A stretch of DNA of 64,000 nucleotides from Thuidium tamariscinum (Eukaryota > Streptophyta > Bryopsida > Hypnales > Thuidiaceae), in assembly GCA_947034885.2 (NCBI GenBank), contig OZ019759.1, forward strand, positions 13,518,501 through 13,582,500, written 5' to 3'. This document shows positions 25,801 to 35,094 of this stretch, piece after piece. The notes under the pieces are model-generated. The model was not told the origin of the DNA. It did no database searches and saw only the letters and a program-made list of their open reading frames with translations. How positions within the stretch are numbered: the stretch's first letter is position 1; each line of letters opens with the position of its first letter. The position numbers and the translations under genes are program-made.

Positions 25801-25820
25801 ATAGGAGCACCTTGAGGTAC
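19884..25820 (-). pseudogene. ParB-like domain + DNA N4/N6-methylase-like protein, multi-exon, three lesions
   Basis: Exons with GT/AG borders and matching phase: 23732-24393, 23422-23614, 23130-23324, 22825-23040, 22459-22694, 21357-22068, 20903-21252, 20537-20810, 20235-20433 and 19884-20145; upstream exons at about 24629-25065 and 25767-25820 join less clearly. Order of regions: acidic Ser/Asp N-terminus; about 220 residues with PLVRPTLASDI and FFICDGNHRRIAW, resembling the ParB/sulfiredoxin-like DGxHR fold; helical segments; a Lys/Glu-rich coiled coil (about 21.6-21.8 kb); then DVIFIDCP, TILLEATSIEGDLILDCTAS and GRHIVALEGN, the pattern of N4/N6 DNA methylases (motif I plus adenosine-binding Glu). 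About 1,240 codons. Lesions: a 1-bp loss near 21150, TAG near 20969, TGA near 20640. The other splice sites in this series look usable, so loss seems recent. Methylase and ParB calls are inference from motifs. Confidence 0.7.
25397..25478. repeat. palindrome 1, GTCGGATCCGAC core
   Basis: Centre 25437.5. The arms of 41 bp differ at two positions only. GGTACC boxes start 33.5 bp from the centre on both sides (25404-25409 and 25466-25471). It lies in an intron of the ParB/methylase-like gene. Confidence 0.9.
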
Positions 25821-25892
25821 CTGATGGAATAAGAGAGAATAACAAAAAATCAAAAACAAAATTAGCTGTCATCCAAAGGGAACCAAATTAGG

Positions 25893-25960
25893 GGTACCCT
25901 GACATGCTCAGGATCATAGCTTCGGATCCGACGGTATATTGGGCGTTCTGTCCTGGTACT
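25893..25960. repeat. palindrome 2, GTCGGATCCGAC core (degenerate)
   Basis: Centre 25926.5, core TTCGGATCCGACGG. GGTACC at 25893-25898 and GGTACT at 25955-25960 are again exactly 33.5 bp out. The sequence between boxes and core no longer pairs well. Confidence 0.75.
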
Positions 25961-26242
25961 CAGCTTTCTATCAATAAAACAAAAATTTCAAATAAAATTC
26001 CGCTTTTCTACAAACAAGTCCGAATACAAAACTGGATTTCTTGTACTTTCTAATCAGTATCAAGAGCTCAAGTTCCTCTCCCTGTAGATTTCAGGACTCA
26101 CAAACTGAGTGTAAACAGTTTAGTAGACATTAAATTGAAGGTCAACCAACGTCAAGAAGTTGTGAACTAAAAACCCAAAATTGAATCTTAAATCGCAAAA
26201 CTAAACCATTTCGGCCTTGGACTCCCGATGAGAGAAATTTTT

Positions 26243-26312
26243 GGGTAGCATGAGAGACCACCAGAAACACCGTCGGATCCGACGGGATTAACTGGGGAAT
26301 CTCCTGCTACCC
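26243..26312. repeat. palindrome 3, GTCGGATCCGAC core
   Basis: Centre 26277.5. The outer boxes are GGGTAGCA and its complement, with the GGTAGC portion at the same 33.5-bp offset; arms pair partly (GAGA, CC, AG blocks). The left and right boxes changed together from GGTACC to GGTAGC/GCTACC. Confidence 0.8.
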
Positions 26313-26570
26313 TCTGTTTTCAAATTTTAAGGAATAAATCGATGTTTCTTGAACCATGACCTGAATTCAAGACTCTATGTTCGAAATTCGGAGTTTGGAG
26401 CCGCATCTTCAAGGATTCAGTAGATCCATAAGAAGAATTCTACCTAGGGATGGCAGTAGTCTTGCAAACGTCACATTCAACATGTGAATTACTTATCAAA
26501 TCGGGAGTCTCAGTCATCTTCTGTGAGAAGCAGAATTGAAGAAACAAAATCTCAAACATGCGAATCCAAG

Positions 26571-26638
26571 GGTACCACGACAGGATCCCGAAACTACTGT
26601 CGGATCCGAAGGAGATTTCTGACCATGGCCGCGGTACC
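26571..26638. repeat. palindrome 4, GTCGGATCCGAA core
   Basis: Centre 26604.5. GGTACC at 26571-26576 and 26633-26638, exactly symmetric, extended by CRCG on the inside. The core has decayed at its flanks. Confidence 0.75.
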
Positions 26639-26954
26639 TCCAGAATTCAGTATTCGAGACAACCGATTGAGAAATCTAACTCGAGGCTCCTGATCTTCGG
26701 GGCTGTCACATTGCATCCAGGTGGTACCTCGCGCCTACACAGGCCTTCACACGCGCACAAGCGTGTATTGTGACTGATCTTTCCACTGATCCTGGAGTAT
26801 TGCCACTGATCCTGCGCGCAAGCGTTTGGATAATTTCACCACTGCGCCGTGACAAGCCTCCAAGACTTGCAATCGTGAACATCGAGGCAACGCCGCTGGT
26901 AACCAATCGTGAAGGAAAAAAACTGAAGCCAAATCGTGGTCACTCCAAACCATG

Positions 26955-27022
26955 GGTACCGCGACCCGAATTGGATGTTGCCGTCGGATCCGACGGAGAC
27001 TGTCGATGAGGGTCGCGGTACT
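26955..27022. repeat. palindrome 5, GTCGGATCCGAC core
   Basis: Centre 26988.5. The outer arm GTACCGCGACCC (26956-26967) pairs perfectly with 27010-27021; core CCGTCGGATCCGACGG is intact; the intervening 13 bp pair poorly. Confidence 0.85.
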
Positions 27023-28010
27023 CAGAGAACAAGCATATCGGGATTTAAAAAAAAAAAAGGGGACGAAGCGAAGGTGCGGTGTCTGTTGAGGCGGGAGTGC
27101 GGGACTCTCCCCGTCGGGCGTGACTCCTCGGCGTGACTCTTTCAGAATACCGCAGTGCCGCGCCGTTGGGGGGCTCGCAGTGCCGCGTGCTCACAAAGCT
27201 CGCAGTGCTCGCGTGCTCACATTGCTCGCACTGCCGCACTGTTAGGGGGCAACATAGAGCCGCGACGGAGGCTGATGCGGGCGAGGAGATTGAGATACGC
27301 GTGACCCAAATCTCCAGGGACTTACCGCTTCAGGTGCTGGGCCTTTGCATTTTCTCAAATTCGCCATGAGCTGTGATTCTACCACTACATTCAGAGGCAT
27401 TGAGTGATTGTGTGATGACTTACCTCAAGTGCGCTGACGGATTGCGGCCTTCTTGGATCCCTCGCATCACCACGACTTGCCTCCCCCTGTCTGGCGCGGC
27501 TCCGCGTTGCGCGAGTCATCCTGGAGGGACTCTGCAAGATCAAAAAACCCAATCTGAGCTACAGCAGCACCATTGCAAGAGTGAGGACTTGCGATGGCAA
27601 GTTAGCAGAACGGCACCCACAAGTGCAGATACTCTCCTGTGCAAGTGGAGAGACTCTTATGAAACTGAGCAAGAGTCTGGAGGTCGGTGCCGATAGTTTG
27701 CGTTCTCGGAATCTAAGCTACAGTTTTGGAAGTCCATTTTACGAATAGCGACAAGGAGATTTCTGGCAAGGCAACTGGAAAATGCGGTAGGAGCTTCCGA
27801 TCCTTTCTATTCGGGACAACTTGGCTCCTTGTTACTCGTGAGAGATTCAGCGCCTCGGAGTTCGAGACACTTTTCTGTCAGTTGGCACTTTGGATTCCAC
27901 AGCGTTGCAGGTGGCCAAAGATTTCGGAAAGTGAACTCGTTGAGCTTCAAATGGGATCCAGAACATGCGGGTCAGTGAAGCGCCACGCATCCTGATCTGG
28001 AATCATCTGT

Positions 28011-29090
28011 TAAAGTATTTTACCAGACTACGAGTGAATTTTATCGACTCCTCCTGCTTACTGACTTGGATAACGAGATACAGGTTTTAGGTTCATCGCG
28101 CTTGCGTTGTCCCTCTTACGTCCAGTTCAAAAATGTTCATTGATTTCCAGCGGTCCCCGTGGCGCCAGCGAAATGGCAAATGTAGCTTGAAAGTAGGACA
28201 AGGACCACGGAAGTTCTCATTTTATCGTTTCACTTCTAAAAGTGTGGATATTGGATTTGGAATCAAAAGTCATGACAATTTCATATTTGTAACTATACTT
28301 TAAGGTTCTGGAGTTTTGTATTCCATAGAACCCTTCTACTCGCAAGAAAATGATGAAGCATGTGGTACCAGGATAAACCTTTGTCATACAAATCATCATT
28401 ATTGTCCTATCTGAACTTCAAGTATTTGAAATAAGTATTGTTTATGATTCATCATGAACGACAAGAAAAATATTCAAAAAGAAAATTGAGATAATGGGCT
28501 TGCACTAAACCATAAAAATCACATATTCAAATAGTTCATTTCATTGTACTCCATTAAAGATCAAGTGACCCTGTGCATTTTGAAATTAAAAGGGAGACAA
28601 TAACTGTAATAGAATGTGACTTCCAGAAAATTCTTTGCAGAACAATCTATAGTCCTTTATTTTCTATTGAATTTGAATAATCTAGTTGTTTCACTATATG
28701 AGTACAAGGTCTAACCCTCTTACATCAAATTAATACAGAAGATTAGTCTATGATGGCTCCTCTTAAATGAATTCAATATAATCTAAATCTTCTACTTCTG
28801 TATTTCACTTCAATTACCCTAAACTTTGAAGTTCTTCTAACTTTGCTATAGAGCTTGATCACTGTAATCTCGGATCGGGGTATCCCAGTTTCCCACAACG
28901 TCTAAATGTAAATGCTACTCTTTCAGTTGAAAGCATTTTCATTGTTACCGATTCTAATGACAATGAAGAATTCTGTAGAAATGAGCTTAGTCTATCATGG
29001 CTCCTATTTTCATCCTTATACAAAGTAAATGCCCAGAAGATAAAAGTCAGTAAATGGTAAAGGAGTTGGAATAGACTACAAGGTTCTTAC
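28011..29090. other. AT-rich non-coding stretch inside the 15.6-kb element
   Basis: No open frame or repeat of note; consistent with a long intron upstream of the ParB/methylase-like exons. Confidence 0.35.
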
Positions 29091-29402
29091 ATTCGGAACT
29101 TCATCTGTAGGTGCAAGTTCGTCAGCCTCCAAGTTTGGGTTGAAATCGCCATGCCTCGCCTCCACATCCTTGTGCACAGCAATCACAGACTCACCGCTTG
29201 CTCCGCCTTCAAATCGAAGAGTCTTCCGAGTATCAGCAGCTCCTGAGTCGCTCGACTTAGAAAGAGCCCTCTTAGCCCGTGTCATCCTAGCCCTACGGAG
29301 AGCTCTATTGGAAGAAAAAAGAAACAACCTTCGCTTCCTCTTCTTTCTAATAGGCTGTGAGCTATCAACAATAAAAGTGTCGCCTTCTAAGAGCATAAGC
29401 AT
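29091..29402 (-). CDS. possible 5' exon of the ParB/methylase-like gene
   Basis: A 104-codon minus-strand open segment ends at a good donor (GTAAGAAC, 29083-29090). The peptide is strongly basic first (RKKRKRRLF, ARMTRAKRA, nuclear-localisation-like) and acidic later. It has the same strand as the exons starting at 25.8 kb, and no competing gene intervenes, so it may be their first exon across a 3.3-kb intron that would hold palindromes 2-5. The phase across the upstream joins could not be resolved; it could be a separate small gene. Confidence 0.35.
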
Positions 29403-30158
29403 AAAGCATTAGGGTCCGAAACTACGGAAGAAAACAACCTCTCAAACAACATAGAAGACAATCTGAAGTGAACATTGTTGCTGAAGGGGAGGATAAATAG
29501 TCTTCAAATTGGGAAGGGGCCCTTTACTACACATTCGGCGGTACTACGTTTCTTTGTGCGGCACTGTGCCCAATACTCATAAATGTGCCGTCTTTGCGAC
29601 CGTCCTTCCTTTGCCGTCATATCGCAGGCCAGCAGAGATTGCCGCACATAAATGATATCCAGAAATGATATTTCCGTGTGCCGCCAAATCTTGAATGAAT
29701 CACCTATGTATGTATTCGTTGTCATAGAATCCAAAGAATTTAATTAGTTAATCTAAGTACTATTTCAGAACTGAATGTGACACACTTAAATGTACAAGAA
29801 GCATACAAGTATTATTTAATATTTAAAATTTTAATGTAATTACTATATAAGGATCTCACTACTTCAAAATTGAAAGCATTAATAGAATGTCCCTTGAATT
29901 AGTAATTAAGAACAATACCATTTCAAATTTGCACTAAGCGGCGGCTTCAATAAAGGACGTTAACAATGACAAAGCAGATCGTACCAGCATTGAACTTCAT
30001 AGTGAAAGTAATGAGCTCCAGCAATGTCTTGCCACATAAATCATTTGTGGTGAGTATTGTAACCCCTTCATACCCAAAACTCTTCCTTATGAATTCAAAA
30101 GACTCTTAGAGGAGTCTCCCTTTGTAGTATTGGATTGGATTGGTCTATTGCTAAAACT
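29403..30158. promoter_or_regulatory. divergent intergenic region between cargo gene and transposase
   Basis: About 750 bp of AT-rich DNA lies between the minus-strand 29.1-kb exon and the plus-strand transposase start. If both genes start here it would be a shared bidirectional promoter. No firm TATA box was assigned; TATATAAGG at 29844-29852 is a candidate on the plus strand. Confidence 0.4.
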
Positions 30159-33100
30159 ATGGCTTCTATACGTGTAGATGGTCACGAGGTTCCCTTAGTC
30201 TTCCCACTTGATGAAAAAGGGTACGCTACTGTTTTCAGCCACTACCTTCATGTGAGGTTCAAGTTCGTTGAGTCATCTGTCTATATTGAGGAAGAGCGAA
30301 AGTCTGAGGCAGGTGATCTGCTACAATCTATTCCTCTGGTGAAGTCACTATGTGAAGGAGGACATTGCTGGTCGTTGGGTTTTGGAAATTATAGAGTGTA
30401 TGGTCTCCCTCTACCGATGCATCAGTTGTCAACAGAAATAGGAAGTCGTCAGTCGGCCAACTCAACAGTGGACATGCCCTCTGCGGCTAAGGCAACTATA
30501 CCAAGTCCTGCTCGTAGTCATCTCCCAATGTTTGCTACGAATGAAAATGATGTTCTTGTGAAGGTAGAGAAGTTGGATACTATTGTAGATTTATCTAGCG
30601 ATTCGGAAGGAGAATTCCTACCCTCATCTCTTAACCCTAAACCCTCTATGATTATAACTGACTCAGGTGAAAAGGCCACCCCTTACTTTGACAGGAAAAT
30701 GGAAGGTAGTTTTATTTCTCAGTCTTTGCTTTCTAGTCCTTTGCCACAAGCAAATACTGTGAGGTCCGTCAGTATAATGGATTGTCTACATAGACTTTCT
30801 ACTCTTCATCGTTCTAGGAGTGAACTGTCTACAGTAGACCTGAATACCATGAAACATCATCGGGTAGCGTTTCTACCACCTGCATACAACGGGGACTCCA
30901 TTTTTGAATTACCACCTTGTCAATCCTCATCTTCTTCCTCGGCTGCCAAGAACCTGGAGGGAATGGATAAGCGTTATGACGGACATCCTTGGTGCAAGCT
31001 CGTGACAACAAACATCCACAACGCAGACAATCTGAAGTTTCGTAAGTCATACTGCGCTGGTCATCTTGTTTGTGAGAATACTGAGTGTGAGTATTTGAAG
31101 AGGGCTTCTAGGAAGAATGAAACAGAGTGGACAGGGTCTACTATTTTTCCTTTTGTAGTAGGAGAAGGTCCTCCTAAAGATTGTAGGCTTATTTGCAAAG
31201 TTTGCAAAAATATACCTACTTGCATTGGCATGTGTGACGCTAGGATGTACTACTGTTACAATGATAATCCCGAAATGACTAGAGCCGCTATTTACTTTGG
31301 AAGTCATACTCACCCGGTAGCTAAAGGCATGTATAGAGACTCCGCCAAGGAGATTAGCAAACTCATTGAAGAACAAGTGGCCAAAACTCCAACGGCAACA
31401 AACTCTGCTATTGCGTTGTCTGCTAGCAAGGACTTCTTGACAAATCATTTATTTCACTACGGAAAAGGAGAGAAGGAATTGCTTAAGGGAGAAGAGATGG
31501 AAGAGATCATGGACCGCTTCCAAGTTTTAAGCAGTCCTAGTATACGGAATGTCATCTCTTCTTTCCGCACAAACAATCGAGGAGGTGTTATCGACAGCAT
31601 TATGACTATGAAGAAAGAATCCAAATTCGAATTCATCCACGACAGCGTTTTTCCAGGCCAAGGCAAGGAGAAAGTGTATATATTCAAAATGCTTACCGAA
31701 GGACCTGGAAGTGGAGTCGACCTTGTGAAGCGCATGCAACCCGAAGGTGATCTTCACAATGCGTGGATGATGTTTGACCACGTGAAGCGCGTGAAGGACT
31801 GGACCACGATGGCTTGCCACGTGTATGATGCACAGTACAAGAAAGTGATGACCATTGCAGTATGTGACATGCAGTCTGAAGATACGGAAGTTCAAGTACA
31901 ATTCTGGAGGAGTTTGAATGCTGTCATGACTAATCATGGTGTGCCTGACACAAACTTTAAGGGCTTCATGGCAGACAGTGCAATGGCTAATTGGAATGCA
32001 GTACGTATTGTTTTTGGCAGTGGTTCTCCAAATGAGGTCATGCAAAATCGAGAGAGGACATGCTTGTTGCATTGGACTTCTTCTCTTATCAAGCACACTC
32101 AGAAACACATCAAGCAAGAATTCCAACAGCAACACAATATGTTGTGCAAGCAATACAAAGAATCCAAGACTATGGATGAAGCAGAGACACGCTATCTTGC
32201 AATCCGGTCATGGTGGTTGTCATCTGGAGCTGCAAGCGAAGAGTCTCTTCATCACTTAGAGCATTGGCTGGCATTCTGGCATTTTCGGTATTTACAATGG
32301 GGAGGCTTTATGACAATGGTACGCAAAATAATGATTTGTTTGTAGTTTCTTCTCATATTTGCTATAAAATGTGGAAGGTATGTAATTAAGCTTACAAATA
32401 GAAGGACTAAGTCTTTGTATTCCAATATTTATTGTGTGAATATAAAAAACTAGAAATTTCCTATGAAATTCTTCTTGGTATCTGAAGTAGTGAAATGGGA
32501 TTACTTTGAGGCCACCAATATGGTTCCGTCGGATCCGACGGAATCATATTGGTGGCCTCAGAATAATACCATTCTAGATATTTATCACTTTTAAAAAAGT
32601 CTGGACATCTGTCCGTTAGGATTTTGAATGTTCATTTATCTTGCAAACTGTCCTACACCCACATTTAGATTATTTGGAGGGGAACGATGCAATCTTTGAT
32701 CTAAATTTTGAGGAATATTGTGTCTCTAACTCATATCATTCAATTTTCAGGGATTGAGTTTGGAAGAGATGACAGATCTACCTTTCTGTAATTTATCTGA
32801 AACGATTCATAACAAGTGGCTGCAAATGTCTGGAAAACGCGCAAACAATTTGTTTGATGCTACTTGTGATGATAGTATTCGCGCTTGGATGCAAATGACG
32901 AACTACCGTGCATATCTCAAAGGACACGCATCTGGTTCAGGCCCATCAAAGGGGGAATTGAAGTTGAGAGCTGCAAGACGTAGCGGATGCCCTAAGAAAA
33001 TAGCGGAAGCGTTGAATACATTGCCAGAAGCTCATGGTGTGGGAACTCGAGTACCACATTTAGAAGGAGAAGAAATATTTGGAAGCACTAAGCGAAAGTT

Positions 33101-34139
33101 GGATGTGCCTATTGGTGATGATGGAGATTCGCATAGACCAGACAAAATGAACTTCTCCCAACCCCGTGTTCGAACAAGGTCAACTAGGATATTGGAAGAG
33201 CCATTGGAGGTCAATGCATCACAAAGTGAGGTAAATCGCTTTCAATTTGTGACTGTAGCATTTGAAAGTGATTGTGACACATCAAAGTGGCACATTGCTA
33301 GGATCAATCACAAATCAAATGCTAAATGCTCGGCTCAGCAACGAACATCCAACATCAAATGTACTTGTAGGATTTCAAAGGGGAAAAAGGGAACCCCTGC
33401 TCCCACGTATCGTGGTAGAAAAGAAGAATATGGCACTAAACGGGAGGTCGTGGTAGACTTCTGGTTTTGTTGGGATGATATTGAACGATGCGTCAAAGGT
33501 ACCAAGCGGAAGTGGGTCATTGATTGGCCAGAGGTGCCGGAGGTTTGGCCTATTTTGAGTAGAACAAACCTCAATCGAGAAGAGACTTTGTTGTTGCAGC
33601 ATGCGGGCTTCCATCTCCAAGAGAAGCCGATATTGTCACTATGTAAACTCTTTACCATGTCTAAGATTTTCACGCCTTTCCTTCTTGACCAACCATCTCC
33701 ACCTAATGCGGATGTACATCCAACAGTGAGAAACAACCGAACTATTAGGAGACTTGCAAATGCCCCAACTGTAGAGCAACGAAACAAATGGGAGAGTGCT
33801 AGGAATATTAGAGGACAAATTCTAGAAGTGACTCTTCTCCCTTTTCCAGAACTTGGTGCAATTGTAGTATTGGAAACTAGCATAGAATCAAAGAAAAATG
33901 TTTATCGAGTGACAATGGGTATGTTCCCTACATGTACATGCCCAGACTTTGTGAACATGGTTGTATCTGCTGTTGGAGGGCGAGCACAATACGTGAACTG
34001 CAAACACTTGTACTATTTGTACAGGTATTTCTGCAAGATGGATATTCATGATGATAAATTCATTCATGCACCTAGTTATAGCTTCAATGAGTTGAAGGTA
34101 CTCCTAGTTCGTGCAGGGATCATTATAGTCTTGAAATAG
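30159..34139 (+). CDS. Mutator-like transposase with C-terminal SWIM zinc finger, apparently intact
   Basis: Exon 1 runs to 32318 (donor GTACGC); exon 2 starts at 32751 after TTTTCAG. Phase is preserved and there is no internal stop, giving about 1,182 residues from the ATG at 30159. Domain order: a variable N-terminus; a Cys/His cluster (YCAGHLVCENTECEYL, then CKVCKNIPTCIGMCDAR and FGSHTHPV), FLYWCH- or WRKY-like; a central part with AWMMFDHVKR, CDMQSED and KGFMADSAMANWNAVR, the spacing expected of a MULE-type DDE core; and near the C-terminus CTCPDF with NCKHLYYLY, a SWIM finger (CxCx...CxH). MULE transposases commonly carry SWIM fingers and make 9-11-bp target duplications, in keeping with the 10-bp repeat around this element. 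The intron carries palindrome 6. The catalytic triad was not fully assigned. Confidence 0.72.
32497..32570. repeat. palindrome 6, GTCGGATCCGAC core, in the transposase intron
   Basis: Centre 32533.5. The 26-bp inner arms (GAGGCCACC ... CCGTCGGA) differ at one position, with weaker pairing beyond. The core matches the five copies near 26 kb but the arms are unrelated to them and there is no GGTACC box at the standard offset. Confidence 0.85.
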
Positions 34140-34882
34140 GCATAGCTACTTATTTTCAATGTACCTCATCCATATTGTATCATTGGACATTTTCAGTGCA
34201 TGAAATCATATGAAGATCATGGAATAGAAGGAAATATATACATGACATGAATACATGACCCTTAACCCTCAAAAGTAAAGGAATTGTGGAATAATTTTTC
34301 AAATGCATATGTACAAGTTCAAATTGTATATCTCATCATGATAATGCACATGTGAATATGAAACACATTTTTCTTCTCTGAATCATTTCCTAAACCCTTG
34401 TAGTCCATTTTATAAAAAGCCAAAATTCCTTTTCTCTTGTCTTTTCTCCCCCTCCTCCATCATTATTTGGTTTTAATTTGGGAGATGCATTTGTTAAGTA
34501 TTTTCTTTTAAATTTTCTTCGATTGTTTCCATTTATCTTCCATTTTCAGAAAAAATCTCCCCATTTTTCCCATTTTAAACTCATTTCTATACCTTAGCCT
34601 TTTTTTTTGCTTTACATCTACACTTGTACCAACACATGTCCCAAATCCCTATTTGTATAGGATAGTTAGATGCCTCAATTTTGCTTATCACTTTTATATA
34701 CCCTCCCAAAAATACTAGTGACTATTCCAAAAGTGACATGATGAGTTCATAATACCTGAAGCAGTCTGAAAGTTCTTAACTGTAAATCAAGTTTTGGATT
34801 TGATACTTTGCACAAAACTTTGGAACCCTACACCTAAACCCTAAACAATCTATGGCTACTCAATATAATTTTTCATGACAAT
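34140..34882. other. 3' flank of the transposase gene inside the element
   Basis: AT-rich, T-tract-rich DNA containing an isolated CCTAAACCCTAAA near 34838; no gene recognised. Confidence 0.35.
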
Positions 34883-34910
34883 CCACGGTTATAGGGGGGC
34901 ACGGTAATAG
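34883..34910 (-). repeat. right subterminal repeat pair (CTATAACCGTGG / CTATTACCGTG)
   Basis: Inverted counterparts of the two copies near the left end of the 15.6-kb element, spaced 17 bp. Confidence 0.6.
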
Positions 34911-35084
34911 GCCACAAAACTTCATACGAATAGTAAATTCAGAAATATTTTTGAATAATTCTGGCCCAATTCCTTTTTTCACCAACTTCTTCAACAATTA
35001 AGTCTTGTTGAGGCTCACCGCTCACAAGATTCCCGCTCGCAGCTCACAAGCTCACCACTCCACGCTCGAACGCTAGCGTCGTTG

Positions 35085-35094
35085 GGGACAGAAC
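35085..35094 (+). repeat. 10-bp target-site duplication, right copy
   Basis: GGGACAGAAC, identical to 19440-19449. Confidence 0.75.

Larger units (their letters stand above)
26500..28010. other. GC-richer tract between the ParB/methylase exons and the 29.1-kb exon
   Basis: It has higher G+C than its surroundings and local imperfect repeats of GCTCGCAGTGC-type words at 27165-27245. Several open frames (26770-27009, 27373-27696, 27726-27995, all +) have no family resemblance. It may be intron or promoter DNA of the minus-strand gene. Confidence 0.35.
19450..35084. mobile_element. 15.6-kb cargo-bearing element with SWIM-type (Mutator-like) transposase
   Basis: An exact 10-bp direct repeat (GGGACAGAAC) flanks the interval, a size typical of Mutator-like elements (9-11 bp). 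The two ends share a degenerate inverted repeat: both start CA, then GCTAGC at the same distance, then CGAGC (14 of 21 matching). Both are followed by irregular GTGAGC-type repeats ending GAGCGGGAA. Further in, each end carries two copies of CTATRACCGTGG-like sequence in inverted orientation. The interior holds two divergent multi-exon genes and six GTCGGATCCGAC palindromes found nowhere else in the window. The left end begins CAGGGTTG, also seen at the hAT-like element at 52.5 kb, so the superfamily is not fully settled. Confidence 0.7.

Noticed and set aside
25397..27022. CRISPR-like reading of the spaced palindrome cluster
   Set aside because: The genome is eukaryotic, spacing is irregular (327-489 bp) and repeats are variable except for the core and boxes.
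30135..30158. Start of the SWIM transposase at 30135
   Set aside because: The codon there is TTG; the first ATG in frame is at 30159, and no upstream exon was evident.
30829..32153. Long minus-strand frames opposite the SWIM transposase
   Set aside because: Antisense shadows of the coding exon without independent motifs.
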